Below, one piece after another: positions 20,243-30,199 of a DNA stretch of 64,000 nt. The translations under genes were made by a program, and so were the position numbers. Below the pieces are notes generated by a model. It was given only the letters and a program-made list of their open reading frames with translations. It did no database searches and was not told the origin of the DNA. Every line of letters begins with the position of its first letter. Position 1 is the stretch's first letter. Source of the stretch: Cryptomeria japonica (taxonomy: Eukaryota > Streptophyta > Pinopsida > Cupressales > Cupressaceae); NCBI RefSeq assembly GCF_030272615.1, contig NC_081407.1:143970897-144034896 (forward strand), given 5' to 3'.

Positions 20243-20758
20243 GGCATCTGCGGCTCAATTCTTCTCTCTTGGTATCTGATCGAAGTCTATCTTTGTGAAA
20301 TGTTGTTTTAGGTCATCCACCATTCTTTTTTAAGGCATTAATTTCTCATCCTTTGTTTGGTAATCATCAGTTGCTTGCCAAATTACAAGTTGAGAGTCCC
20401 CTAAAACACGAAGTTCCTGGATCTTCCACTGAACTGCAATCCATAATCCAATTGTTAATGCCTCGTATTCTGCTATATTATTAGTGGAGGGAAATGATAA
20501 TCGATATGATTTTGGTATAGAATCCCCTTGAGGAGTTATGAAGAGGATGCCAACTCCTGCCCCATGCTGTGTGTATGAGCCATCAAAGTATAGTTGCCAT
20601 GGTTTTGCATGTGACACTGTTAAAATGGATTCATCTGGAAATTCTGAAATTAGAGGAACATCATCTATCATGGGGGCATCCGCTAACTGATCTACGATAG
20701 CTTGTCCTTTTATTTCTTTTCTATCCACATACTTGATGTCGAATTCACTCAAGATCAT
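20243..20758 (-). pseudogene. Second (archaeal-type) RNase H of the Tat element
   Basis: The core reads KPWQLYFDGSYTQHGAGVGI, then FPSTNNIAEYEALTIGL and ELRVLGDSQLVIWQ, giving the DG, E and D acidic positions of a type I RNase H. The element already has a retroviral-type RNase H joined to RT, so this is the extra domain that defines Tat elements. Downstream, REKN*AADAMATIA has a TGG-to-TGA stop and links to the integrase. A stop near 20330 (LMPLK*) and a frameshift upstream (about 20775) disrupt it. Confidence 0.92.
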
Positions 20759-21858
20759 TACCCATTTGGCTAGTGCCCAGTAAGCGTTGCTTTATTGAGA
20801 AGGTATTTCAATGGATCGATCCTTGCAACCAACTTAGTCTTATGAGTTAGCATATAATGTCATAATTTCTGCGAAACAAAGACCACGACGAGACATACAC
20901 ACTTAATTGGTGTGTAGTTTAGCTCATATCCCACCAATGTGCGACTGATATAGTATACTGCCTTTTCTTTGCCCTCAGCAACTTGTTGTGCTAAGAGTGC
21001 CCCCAGTGCTGTTGAAGTAGCTGATATGTATAGTAATAAAGGCTGATCTGGAACTGGTGGCATCAAAACTGGCGAATTCAAAAGATAATCTTTGAGTATC
21101 TGGAAAGCCTGTTGACAGTTATCATCCCATTTGAATTTGATGTTTTTATGTAGCAAGTGCTGAAAAGGATTACATTTATTTGCAAGTTGTGCTATGAATC
21201 TTCGTATGGATTGAAGTCTCCCTTGCAAAGATCAAAGCTGACTGATGTTTCGTGGTGGTTGCATCTCTAGGATGGCCTTGACTTTTGTTGGATCAGCTTC
21301 AATTCCTCTTTTTGATACAATGAATCCTAGGAGCTTTCCGGAGGTTACTCCAAAGACACATTTCTTGGGGTTTAATCTTACTTTATATTTTTCCAACCGA
21401 TCAAAGATGACTAAAAGTATGTCCAAATGTGTATCTCTGTCTATTGATTTGCCCAAGAGGTTGTCAACATAATCTTCCACAGTAATGTGCATGAGATCAT
21501 GAAAGATAGTAGTCATAGCTCTTTGATATGTAGCGCCTGCATTTTTTAGCCCAAAGGGCATGACATTCTAGCAAAAGGTCCCCCAAGGACAAGTAAATGC
21601 CATTTTATGTTGATCCTCAGATGCAATTTTTATTTGATTGTAACCAAAGAATCCATCCATCAAAGATAACATCGCATGACCTGCTGTGAGATCGACGATC
21701 AAGTCAATATTTGGTAATGGAAAATCATCTTTAGGACAAGCTTTGTTGATGTCTTTGAAATCTGTACATATTTTGATGCTACGATCTAGTTTACTGACAG
21801 ACACTAAGTTGGAGATCCATTTAGGATAATCAATTGGGCGTATGAATCCGACATCCAA
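20759..21858 (-). pseudogene. Tat reverse transcriptase (palm, thumb) and joined RNase H
   Basis: Minus-strand residues include DYPKWISNLVSVSKLD, NKACPKDDFPLPNID, MPFGLKNAGATYQRAM, then EDYVDNLLGKS and ISQL*SLQGRLQSIRRFIAQ. The joined RNase H shows PLLLYISATSTALGALLAQQ and KAVYYISRTL. The YVDD catalytic box is YVDN (AAC codon at 21460-21462), a G-to-A loss of the second Asp. Stops occur at GTFC*NVMPFG, QL*SLQGR (CGA to TGA) and SQKL*. The enzyme would have copied element RNA into DNA; this copy cannot. Confidence 0.95.
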
Positions 21859-23325
21859 TCATTTCTCAAGTTCTTCTTTGACTAGTAATGCCACTTGTGG
21901 TTGCATCTTTCTTAATTTCCGTTTCACTGGGTTTGCCCCCGATTTAACTGTTAAATGGTGCATTACCAAATCCGGATCCAATCCAGGCATATCGGCGTAT
22001 GACCATGCAAAGTTGATTTGTCGTTCCATGAAGAAACTGATGAATTTTGACCTTTCTGACTCTGTCAAAGATTGAGCCAGGAATATGTTGTGTGGAACTT
22101 CTTCTGTAGCAATGTTTGTTTTGATAGTCTCCTCTACCAACATGGATGACTTTTCCTCATATGATGCTGGGAGAATGTCGAGCCTTCCATCTTCGGGTGC
22201 CTCAGAGAGGTTTTCGCCCTCAGATATGTCCTTTCTTTTTACTTTTTCAGAGTCAGACAACGCCACAGTGTGGTTTTCGCCATAAGACCCTTGGTTTGTT
22301 TTTATTTTTATATTTTTGCGACTAGAAGGTCCGACACTCTCACCAAAATATGCCACGCTGTTGAGTTCTATAGTGTATCCCGCTTTATGGTCCCTAGGGG
22401 GAAGATCATCTCGTATGCCAAGATAGTCAATAAGGGCTTCATCATTTTGGAATGTGTCAAACTGTGCAGGTCCTTCATGGTCCCAGTCAATAAGTTGGTG
22501 GTGAACAAGGGGAAGGCCTTTGATGTCTTCAAAGTTAGCGGGGTTAAGAGTGAAGATGCAGTTATATTCAGGTATGTCGAGGTAGTTATCGAGGTCATCA
22601 TTGGCACTCTCCTCATTAGTCTCAATCATGAACGAATCCAAATTATCATCACTAGTAGCGCATTCCAGGACAGGTGTTCTCATTCTATGTGATTTCAACC
22701 TAGGACCTAGAGGCAAAGACTGTATGGGATCTTTTGGGGTTGTTTCTTGACCAACTTTGAATTTCCTATTAAATTCCTCTTCTTCTGTTGGTTCACTTGG
22801 TTCTCTGAATGTCTCGGTGAGCTCATAGTAACTAGAGGATTTGTCTAAACCCCATTCCCATTCATTGGAGTCCGTGGAATAACGATTCTCTTGTTGAATT
22901 TTGGCAGCTTTGATTTGTAATGCTTCTTCCGTCCTTTGAGTGTGGACCTTGGAAGTCACAAAACCAAGTCCCTTCGAGTGTTCCTTTTTGAATGTCAATT
23001 CAGGTTGTAAAGGTTCAATGATGCCTTCCTTTCTTAACCCAAGAGGGCTTTTGCCACCATACCCAAATTTTTGTAGAATCTTGAACCCTTTGCCATACTT
23101 CTCACATGGTATACTGATGTGATCTTGTGTATCATTTTCAAGGTCTTTGTAAAGCATTTTGTATAAGTCTTCCTCTTCTAGTTCACCCCATCTTTGAAAG
23201 ATAGTAGGGTCCCATTTGAATATAATGATAGATACTTGCTTATTAGGATGTGGTCTTCCATATTCTTTTGGGGAACTCATGACTTGTTGTAAGTACATGG
23301 TCTGATTCAAAGTGTATTCACCCAT
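21859..23325 (-). pseudogene. Protease-RT linker with G-patch-like motif and RT N-terminus
   Basis: A 488-codon frame starts MGEYTLNQTMYLQQVM. Near residues 78-102 it reads KGFKILQKFGYGGKSPLGLR, Gly-rich and spaced like a G-patch, an RNA-binding motif seen in some retroviral and plant retroelement polyproteins. An acidic low-complexity region follows. The C-terminus enters RT (ERQINFAWSYADMPGLDPDL, then HHLTVKSGANPVKRKLRKMQ) and stops at ELEK*LDVGF, where TGG to TGA is the simplest explanation. It lies between protease and the RT palm, as expected in pol. Confidence 0.8.
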
Positions 23326-23334
23326 GCCCTTGTC

Positions 23335-24144
23335 CTAGAATTTGCCCTTAAGTTCACCTTGTTTTGATGTCGAAGGTTTTAATGACTTAGGATCAATGTA
23401 TGCAGAAGAAGGAACAGCTTCGCGATTACTGGGAATGATGGTCTCAGTTTTTGGTCTCAAGTTATTGCAATAAATGAATCGATTAGGATCTCCATTAACT
23501 GTTATTTCAACTCCATTGTGAGGAAACTTGATGCATTGGTGATATGTAGATGGGACCGCCCTCATTTCATGAATCCAAGGACGTCCCAACAATATGTTGT
23601 ATGTGAGATCAAGATCTAGTACTTGACAAACCACATCCTTTGTAATTGGCCCAACTCTGAGAGGTAAGGTGACTGTGCCCTTGGATGAACGCTCTTCATC
23701 ATCATATGCTTTGATGGTAATTTTGTTTGAAGAATTCACAGCTTTGTCAGAATATCCCAATTGTTTAATAGTGCTCAATGTATAAATGCTTAGACCCACT
23801 CCTCCATCTATCAGGACTCGTTTGATTCTATGTTTGTGTATGAAGGATTTAATGTGTAATGGTGCATTATGTGGTTGACTTATGGAGGCATCATCAGCTT
23901 CTGTGAATGTAAGAGAGTGTGGAATGGAAAGGTATCCCACCATGGCTTGAAACTAGTCCATGTTCAAATCAGTAGGAATGACAGTGTCTCTCAAAATTCT
24001 GTCAAGAATAGCTTTATGTGTGGGGGATATGCGTAAGAGTTCAAGGATGGAGATAAGCGCGGGTGTCTTCCCTAACTGTTCTACAAGGTCGTATTCAGGC
24101 TTGGTTGATGAAGAAGCGGTGTTTTTAGCTGGAGCACCTTGCAA
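23335..24144 (-). pseudogene. Tat aspartic protease
   Basis: Two pieces, 23953-24144 (ending IPTDLNMD) and 23335-23943, are separated by one stop near 23953. The core reads HRIKRVLIDGGVGLSIYTLS with the flap-side LTYNILLGRPWIHEMRAVPS, which is the usual Ty3/gypsy protease architecture. The active-site D-T/S-G appears as DGG, so activity is doubtful. The protease would cut the Gag-Pol polyprotein into its parts. Confidence 0.88.
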
Positions 24145-24156
24145 AGTGAATTTACC

Positions 24157-26382
24157 TCAATGAGTTGTGACATTACATTCAGAGGTAGGTTCGGAAGAAG
24201 ATCCAATGCCTTTCAGAACAATCTTGGGTCTCTGGGTAGAATTCTCGGGGGTTTTGTCCTTGATGATAATGGTAGAGACATAATTGTCCATCGAGATGTG
24301 ATTAATAGTTGAATCATAGTTATAAAATGCTCTGGTATAGTTGGTTTGATCATCTGTGGCTGCAACTTTTCCCTTGTCATGTTTTGGAAATGGTTCCTTA
24401 AACATCTCATGTTCTTGGTTAGATGAGTGTCCTTCAATTTCAATGTCACCTCTATCAATGAGATCTTGTATGATGTTCTTCAATTGATGACAATTTCCTG
24501 TTTTATGACCCTCGCTCTTATGGAATTCACAATACTCATCATCATTCCACCAATTTGGTTTGACCTTTGGATCATATGGCAGAAAATATGGAATTGTGAT
24601 TACTTTGTTTGCCACTAGCTTCTTGAAAACTGACTCAAGTGGTTCTCCCAATGGGGTGTACTTCCTTCATGATCTAGAAGTTGTTTGAGTATTCACTTGA
24701 TTGTTTGTAGAGCTTGATCCCAAAAAAATGATTTTGGGTCGCACTGTATTGGCATCTACAACACCATCATTGGTTGTGTTCTTGTTTTTGTTCCAAAATC
24801 TTGGCTTATCTTTTCCTTTAAAGTCATCTTTCTTTTCCTTGAATATCTTAATGACTCCTTGTTCGATTAGGACCTTTTCTGTCGCTAAGCCTTTTTCAAT
24901 GACGTCCTTGAAGGTGGACAAACAAGCTTTTCTTAGATCATAGCCAATGTCTTTGTTAACATTCTGGGTGAACATCTCTACCATTTGTTTTTGTGGAATT
25001 TCACAAGAGCATCTGCTGGCTAGATTTCTCCATCTTTGTAAAAATGATGCAAAAGACTCTCCCTCTTTTTGCTTGGTGTTGCACAAGGTAGTGACTGATA
25101 TGTCTGTCTCTATGTTGTATGAGAAATGTTGGATAAATGCCTCTGCTAAGTCACCCCATGACTTAATTCCAGGTGGAAATTGGGAGAACCATTCCATAGC
25201 TTGATCACCTAAGCTTTGTGGGAATAATCTCATCAAATATGTCTCTTCTGAAGCTACCTTAATGCAAGCTGTGAAAAACTGTCTTATGTGTGCCTTAGGA
25301 TCTCCTTTTCCTCTATACTTATCAAACTTAGGCGTCACAAAGTGTGTAGGAAATGGAGGCATTGGAATGCTTTTGTCAAATGGATAAGGACATATGTCTC
25401 TCATTGTGTAAGTTGGCTTCGGTGTATTTATGTCCTCCATTTTATTTTGTAAGTCCCTGATTTGCTGTTCCAAATTGTTGTTAGGTGGAGATCGACTTCT
25501 TGGACCATACCCCATGCTTGAGGCATCAATTGGAGGAGGAGAATGTTGCATATATGGATGATATTGATCATACACATGTTCATATGGAGGAGGTCTATAA
25601 TGATGTTGCGTATATGGACCACCTGGTATAGAGTCATGGTGAGAAATGGAATATCTGCTTTGTCCATGTATACCATACTCTATAGGAATGTCATGAGTTT
25701 GTTCTAGTGTGTTGCCCCCAAATTTGATGCGGGGTTTCCTTGTGTCCAAATTTTGAGCATGCCTTTGAATATCCAATTGCTTTGGTGGTTGATCCTTAGC
25801 ATTGATATGTGATTAAGCATATTTTTCTGCATAAGACTTCCATGATGGTCTGCAAAGGTGAGTATCATATGCTTGACCATGTGTGTATGGGACCTCTGGT
25901 TTTTGAAACAAAGATGATGGTGATTCAGGCACCATATGTGGTCCTCTATTGCCTCCACTATTAGGCCTCCTTTGATCCATGTTGGAATGAGTTTGTTGCA
26001 AAGGTCGATTTTCCATTATTTGAGACATGTCAAAATCATGAGGGATCTTGGCTCCACTTTGTGCCATCACTTGTAAGAAGTATTGTCTATCTCTCCTCAT
26101 TATTTACTCAACCAATCGATTAAAATGAGGATTCATAATGGTGTCTTCCACTTCTACTGAATGTACTGAAATGTTGTCCATATTGTCATTGTGTGTATCA
26201 TTGTTGTTTGTAGTGTCCATGTGCTCAACATTTGGAATGTTTCTATAAGCATCCATGTCAGGTAATGTAGTATGATCAGAATTGAAAAAGATATCATTGT
26301 CATACTCATAGGAACTCATGTTTGCGGACTCTTGAGCCTCTTTAGCTTCTCTCCTAGATTTTTGAAAATGGGTTTCAACCAT
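24157..26382 (-). pseudogene. Tat Gag
   Basis: Start MVETHFQKSRREAKEAQ at 26382. Stops near 26104 and 25813 split the N-terminal, Asp/Asn- and Pro-rich part. The Gag core lies in 24667-25776 (FDKYRGKGDPKAHIRQF; LGDQAMEWFSQFPPGIKSW; FIQHFSYNIETDISVTTL; FASFLQRWRNLASRC). After a stop at 24667, 24157-24651 supplies the Cys/His motif (YCEFHKSEGHKTGNCHQL) and IQDLIDRGDIEI. Gag forms the virus-like particle around element RNA in the cytoplasm. The Cys/His arrangement closely resembles that of the nested element's Gag (CHFHRQPGHDTEKC), supporting a shared lineage. Confidence 0.92.
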
Positions 26383-26894
26383 GAACTAGGTATTGACCAA
26401 GATGTGTGAGACTAGATGAAAATGGAAAGAGTATGGAAGACCAAGAGTTTGGATGGAATGTAAATGAATCTAAGGTTTACTTGCAATGACCAAAGTGTAA
26501 GACCAAGTATGTATGTAGTAGAGTAGATGTGACTTCCAAAGAGAGGATAGTTTCTCTTGATGAGGTAAGTTGACCTTGACTCTAAGTAAGACCAAATGAG
26601 ACCCAAAGGTGATAGACCTTGATGAGGGACCACTTAGTAAAATGTTGTTGTATGTAGTGTGTTGATAAAGTATGATGAGGACAAGCAAGTGACCTTTTGA
26701 CTCAAGTTTAGACAAATGTGAATGTAATGTAAGGTGTAAAGCAATGATGGACTTTGTGAGACCCAAAGACAGGTTGAATGCTAGATGAAACCCTGGAGAA
26801 ATAACCTAGGAAGCTTCAGAATTCCGAAACTGATTGTGTTTGTTTGCTAGACTGTAAAAGTTTTTCAATTCTGAACATAGATGTGCCTGTATAT

Positions 26895-27060
26895 TGCACA
26901 GACGTGATTTCCTGACACAGACGTGGTTCTATTTAACACAGACGCGAGTCTGAGATTTTGTAAATGCAATGTTGATTCTAAGAACACAAACGCGTTTCTG
27001 CCCTTCACAGACGTGATTATATGACACAGACGCTATTATGTCAGACACATACGCGTTTCT
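26895..27060 (+). repeat. Cluster B of the ACACAGACGCG motif
   Basis: About seven copies (GCACAGACGTGATTTCC, ACACAGACGTGG, ACACAGACGCGAG, ACACAAACGCGTTTCTG, ACACAGACGCTATTATG and others), spaced about 18-22 nt apart with one longer gap. It is the inverse complement of cluster A. Confidence 0.7.
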
Positions 27061-27354
27061 GCAAAATTTGTGCAATTTTTTCCAATCTGTGAAGTTGCTT
27101 TGTTGTGACCAAATCTGAATGTTTGACTGTTTTTTCATGACAAGATGACACAGTGTTGATGAGGACTCAATGTTTGCAAGTGTCTAGACAAAAATGACTC
27201 AAAGAAAAGTGTGTTGTTTGATGTAAAATTGTTTTGCATACACTTGAAGACACAAAAGACACAATGTTTTGATGTTTGGTCTTGAATGTTTGATTGTTGA
27301 AAATAAGATGAAAATAAGACAAGCACAATTTTTATGGTTGGCCAAGACAATAGT

Positions 27355-27700
27355 TGTTGATCCCACATGGGGTTTTACCCCCAAGGCTACGCTATTCAGA
27401 GAGGATACTTAGATGCTTGACCCCACTGGCTCCACCCTCGACACTCACTTCTTGGGGCAGCCAAGCATCAATCCCCACAAAAACTCCTTGTGGCGAACTT
27501 TGTATCTCTACTAAGAACCGTATGTGTGTGGGCCGCTACCAGAGGTTCGACCTCCTGCCCCAACAACTAGAAGGATTTGGGCTTCTAAAACAAAAAGGTG
27601 CTAGTAAGGGCATTCACTCGTGTGTCCATACATGCGGCACTTTCAGCTTTGTAAATACAGAAGGCTCCCAGCCGGTAGGGGTTACGCCCTACAAATGATC
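27355..27700. other. GC-rich block in the Tat leader
   Basis: Compositionally different from its surroundings, with several fold-back words (CATGGGGTTTTACCCC; CCACAAAAACTCCTTGTGG; TAGGGGTTACGCCCTA). GGTTCGACC near 27545 resembles a tRNA B box, but no A box is properly placed. A 114-codon plus ORF crosses it, but its residues match nothing I know. A structured RNA element or a captured fragment is possible. Confidence 0.5.
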
Positions 27701-28279
27701 AAATAAATTTGATCAAATGGGTTTATGGGGAGACATAGTGTCGGTATGAACTAATCAGCACACGTTATTCATAGTTTTCACCATGAATATAGTTATTTAT
27801 AGTGGTATGGAAGAATATGGCTTTTCTTTTGCTACCACTCGAGTCATTCTCTCCTCACTAGTAGTCCTAATGACCACACGGGGAGACAGGCCCTCTAAAG
27901 ATGAAACAAAAAGAGCCTATTGCTCAAGACACAAAAGATAATGGTTCAATTTTAGTGCACCAATTGAAGTGTTTGCTAGTCTATGAAAACAAGGCACACA
28001 ATAAAAATCCAAAAACCCTTGCCAAGGTTCTGCAACAAAGATTTGTTAGTAGCTTGGATTGTTTGAAATAATCACCCCTTCTTGCAAGTACACAAGTTAG
28101 GTAAATTTTAGATCCAAAAGACTTTGTGAAAATAGGGGCCTTCGACAAAACGATTTTGCCTTCAAGACAAGCTGCACCAATTTCGTTAGCTAGATCTGAA
28201 AATGTTAGCTCAAAATAAACCAGATCTAAAAAATCGAATGACTAAAAATTGAATCAATGAAAACCCCCAAAATGACATC

Positions 28280-28435
28280 AGCGCACACAGACGCGGTTAC
28301 CATAAACACAAACACGACTTTTGGACACAGACACGCTTCTGTGACACATAGACACGGCTCCAGAACACAGACGCAACTTCTGGACTCAGACGCGCCTGAA
28401 AACCCCATAGACGCGATTAGGGAACACAGATGCGA
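28280..28435 (+). repeat. Cluster C of the ACACAGACGCG motif
   Basis: At least eight copies (ACACAGACGCGGTTACC, ACACAAACACGAC, ACACAGACACGCTTC, ACACAGACGCAACTTC, ACTCAGACGCGCCTG, CATAGACGCGATTAG, ACACAGATGCGATTTCC) at about 20-nt spacing, same orientation as cluster B. More decayed copies continue toward 28545. Confidence 0.75.
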
Positions 28436-28633
28436 TTTCCAGAATCTGCAAAAAAAACAAAAACTGTCGAGGGTGTGGACACGATCCTAGATGTCGCAGA
28501 TGCGGCAGAAAACCAAAAATGCAATCTGAAAGTATGCAGACGCAAAAATACCAAAATACTGTCGAAAATGTCAGATCTGCAACTTCAAAACACAAAATCT
28601 GCAACAAAGGTGTTAAATGCAAAAGGGACAAGA

Positions 28634-28654
28634 GTCCCACCGGGTGTGCCAAAA
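28634..28654 (-). other. Primer-binding site of the Tat element
   Basis: Next to the 5' LTR the minus strand reads TTTTGGCACACCCGGTGGG, with TGG opening the match expected for a tRNA 3' end. The primer tRNA is not identified here. Confidence 0.75.
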
Positions 28655-29464
28655 TGTATATAGTGAAAATGGATACAACAATGATGAAAGACTAAATGAA
28701 TTCAACCACAAAACCCTAGCCTAACAACAACAAAGATCCACCATAACATATGAAGATTACCTAAGACAATGCAAATCAAATGAAATCACAAAGATTATAC
28801 CATCACATGTCCAATAGGGTTTGAATCTCCATTCTTCCTATGTCCATTGATCTTGCTTGACATATTTGTTCTCAGATTTTATGTGCACAAGAGCTCAACA
28901 AAGAACGAAAATGTGGTTGCAAGTAGGATCGCATATGAAAAGCGTAGTGTAGTCAAGTAGTCAATTGATCAAGTAGTTAGGGTTTTAATAATGAAGGAAG
29001 TATCTCCTTATATAGAAGACACCATAAGAAATGGAGGGATAAGATTGAGAGGTGTAAAAGGAGGTCGGCTATGATTAGAGGGTAGGTAGAGAAAATAATA
29101 AAATAATGAAAGGGGTAGGTAGAGAAAATAATAAAATAATGAAAGGGGTAGGTAGTGTAGGAATTAAGAGATGAATGACATGTGTCATGGGTAGAAAAGG
29201 TTAATGAATTAATTAAATAAATAAAGATTTATTTAATTAATAGAAGAAGTGGGATAATTAAATAAATAAAATATTTATTTAATTTAAGAAAATGATAATT
29301 TAAATAAATAAAGGTATTTATTTAAATGAGAAATAAGGCTAGAAGAGGATAAATGAATTAATTAAATAAATAAAGATTTATTTAATTAATAGAAGAATTA
29401 GGCTAAAATAATTAAATAAATAAAATATTTATTTAATTAGACATGACAATTTTAGGTGTCTATA
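28655..29464 (-). repeat. 5' LTR of the Tat element (810 bp)
   Basis: Partner of 5447-6222. It carries an additional copy of a 33-bp unit (GGTAGGTAGAGAAAATAATA..., about 29085-29155). The outer dinucleotide is TA rather than CA on plus (GTGTCTATA), one C-to-T change. TSD GGAGG follows at 29465-29469. Confidence 0.95.
29006..29015 (-). promoter_or_regulatory. TATA-like box of the Tat 5' LTR
   Basis: The minus strand reads CTATATAAGG, a close match to the plant TATA consensus, and is conserved in the other LTR (5798-5807). It lies in the LTR upstream of leader and gag, as expected for the promoter of the element RNA. Confidence 0.6.
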
Positions 29465-29469
29465 GGAGG

Positions 29470-29866
29470 AATACTTATTTCATGGAGTAGTAAGAAGCAG
29501 AGTTGTACATCACAATCTACTGTTGAAGCTGAGTATGTTGCAACTTACATGAATTGTACTCAGGCTATCTGGATGAGGCACATTTTGGAAGGTTTTAAGA
29601 TGAAGATTTCAAAAATTGTAAAGATCTTATGTGATAATACAAGTGCCAGAAATATTTCCAAGAACCCTGTTTTGCATGCACGAACCAAGCATATTGAATT
29701 GAAGTATCATTTCTTAAGGGAAAAAGTGCAGAGTAAAGATGTGATCTTGGAGCATGTTTCTACCAAGGAGAAGCTTGCAGATATCTTTACTAAACCTCTG
29801 CCTAAGACCACTTTTGAGTATCTTAGAAGTCAGCTAGGGGTTGTACCACTTCATGAGGTCAGTTAA
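29470..29866 (+). pseudogene. Copia-1 polyprotein, part 3: RNase H and C-terminus
   Basis: Directly after the TSD the frame resumes ILISWSSKKQSCTSQSTVEA, then EAEYVATYMNCTQAIWMRHI, ILCDNTSARNISKNPVLHAR, TKHIELKYHFLREKV and LADIFTKPLPKTTFEYLRSQ, ending at TAA. This is the complete C-terminal half of a copia RNase H. It joins exactly to FFLGG at 5446, proving that the 24-kb Tat element is an insertion in copia-1. Confidence 0.95.
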
Positions 29867-30199
29867 GCATGATGTATATTACATCAGTCCCAGAGCTACT
29901 TGCAAAATTTTACAGAAGGATTGGTGTAGAAGTGGAGTTATTCCACAGGGGGATCATCAAGTTGCAGGTTGTTGATGTTGCATAGTGAAATTTGACATTA
30001 CATGTTTTACTTTCAATTTGGCATTGTTGTCAAAGGGGGAGAAAAATTATGTGATTATGGGGAGAAGAACCAGTGACAAGCTGAAGACATGGAGAGCATG
30101 GTGAATACTTGGTAATCTAAACCAAGAATCCTATTCACAATCACAACAACAATCAATGGTATTGATATTTGTATTGCCATCAATGCCAAAGGGGGAGAT
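29867..30199 (+). other. Copia-1 3' untranslated region and polypurine tract
   Basis: Non-coding sequence of 330 bp ending in the purine run AAAGGGGGAGAT (30188-30199) directly before an LTR starting TGTTGGC. A second purine run (AAAGGGGGAGAAAA, about 30036-30049) may be an internal polypurine tract. Confidence 0.8.

Larger units (their letters stand above)
26383..28633. other. 5' leader of the Tat element
   Basis: About 2.25 kb between primer-binding site and gag. It holds two clusters of the ACACAGACGCG motif (26895-27060, 28280-28435) and a GC-rich block (27355-27700). The remainder is simple AT-rich sequence without a supportable gene. Long leaders are usual in Tat elements. Confidence 0.7.
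5447..29464 (-). mobile_element. Tat-lineage Ty3/gypsy LTR retrotransposon (TSD GGAGG), host of a nested element
   Basis: LTRs at 5447-6222 and 28655-29464 begin TGTAGACACCTAAAATTG on the minus strand. GGAGG flanks the element at 5442-5446 and 29465-29469. Removing the nested 6646-14429 element leaves about 16.2 kb, in the size range of large Tat/Ogre elements. In sense (minus) order it carries leader, gag, protease, a G-patch-like segment, RT, RNase H, a second archaeal-type RNase H and integrase. The double RNase H is the hallmark of the Tat lineage. An antisense PMD gene sits between integrase and the 3' LTR. LTR substitutions number about 14 (roughly 1.8%). Multiple stops, a YVDN active site and an altered integrase DDE residue show it is dead. 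Confidence 0.95.

Noticed and set aside
27354-27698. 114-aa plus ORF in the Tat leader
   Set aside because: No recognisable residues and opposite to the element's sense; it reflects GC-rich composition. Kept only as a composition anomaly.
5447-29464. Endogenous pararetrovirus or env-bearing element
   Set aside because: Domain order, double RNase H, LTRs and integrase fit a Tat Ty3/gypsy element; no movement protein, coat protein or envelope-like frame is seen.
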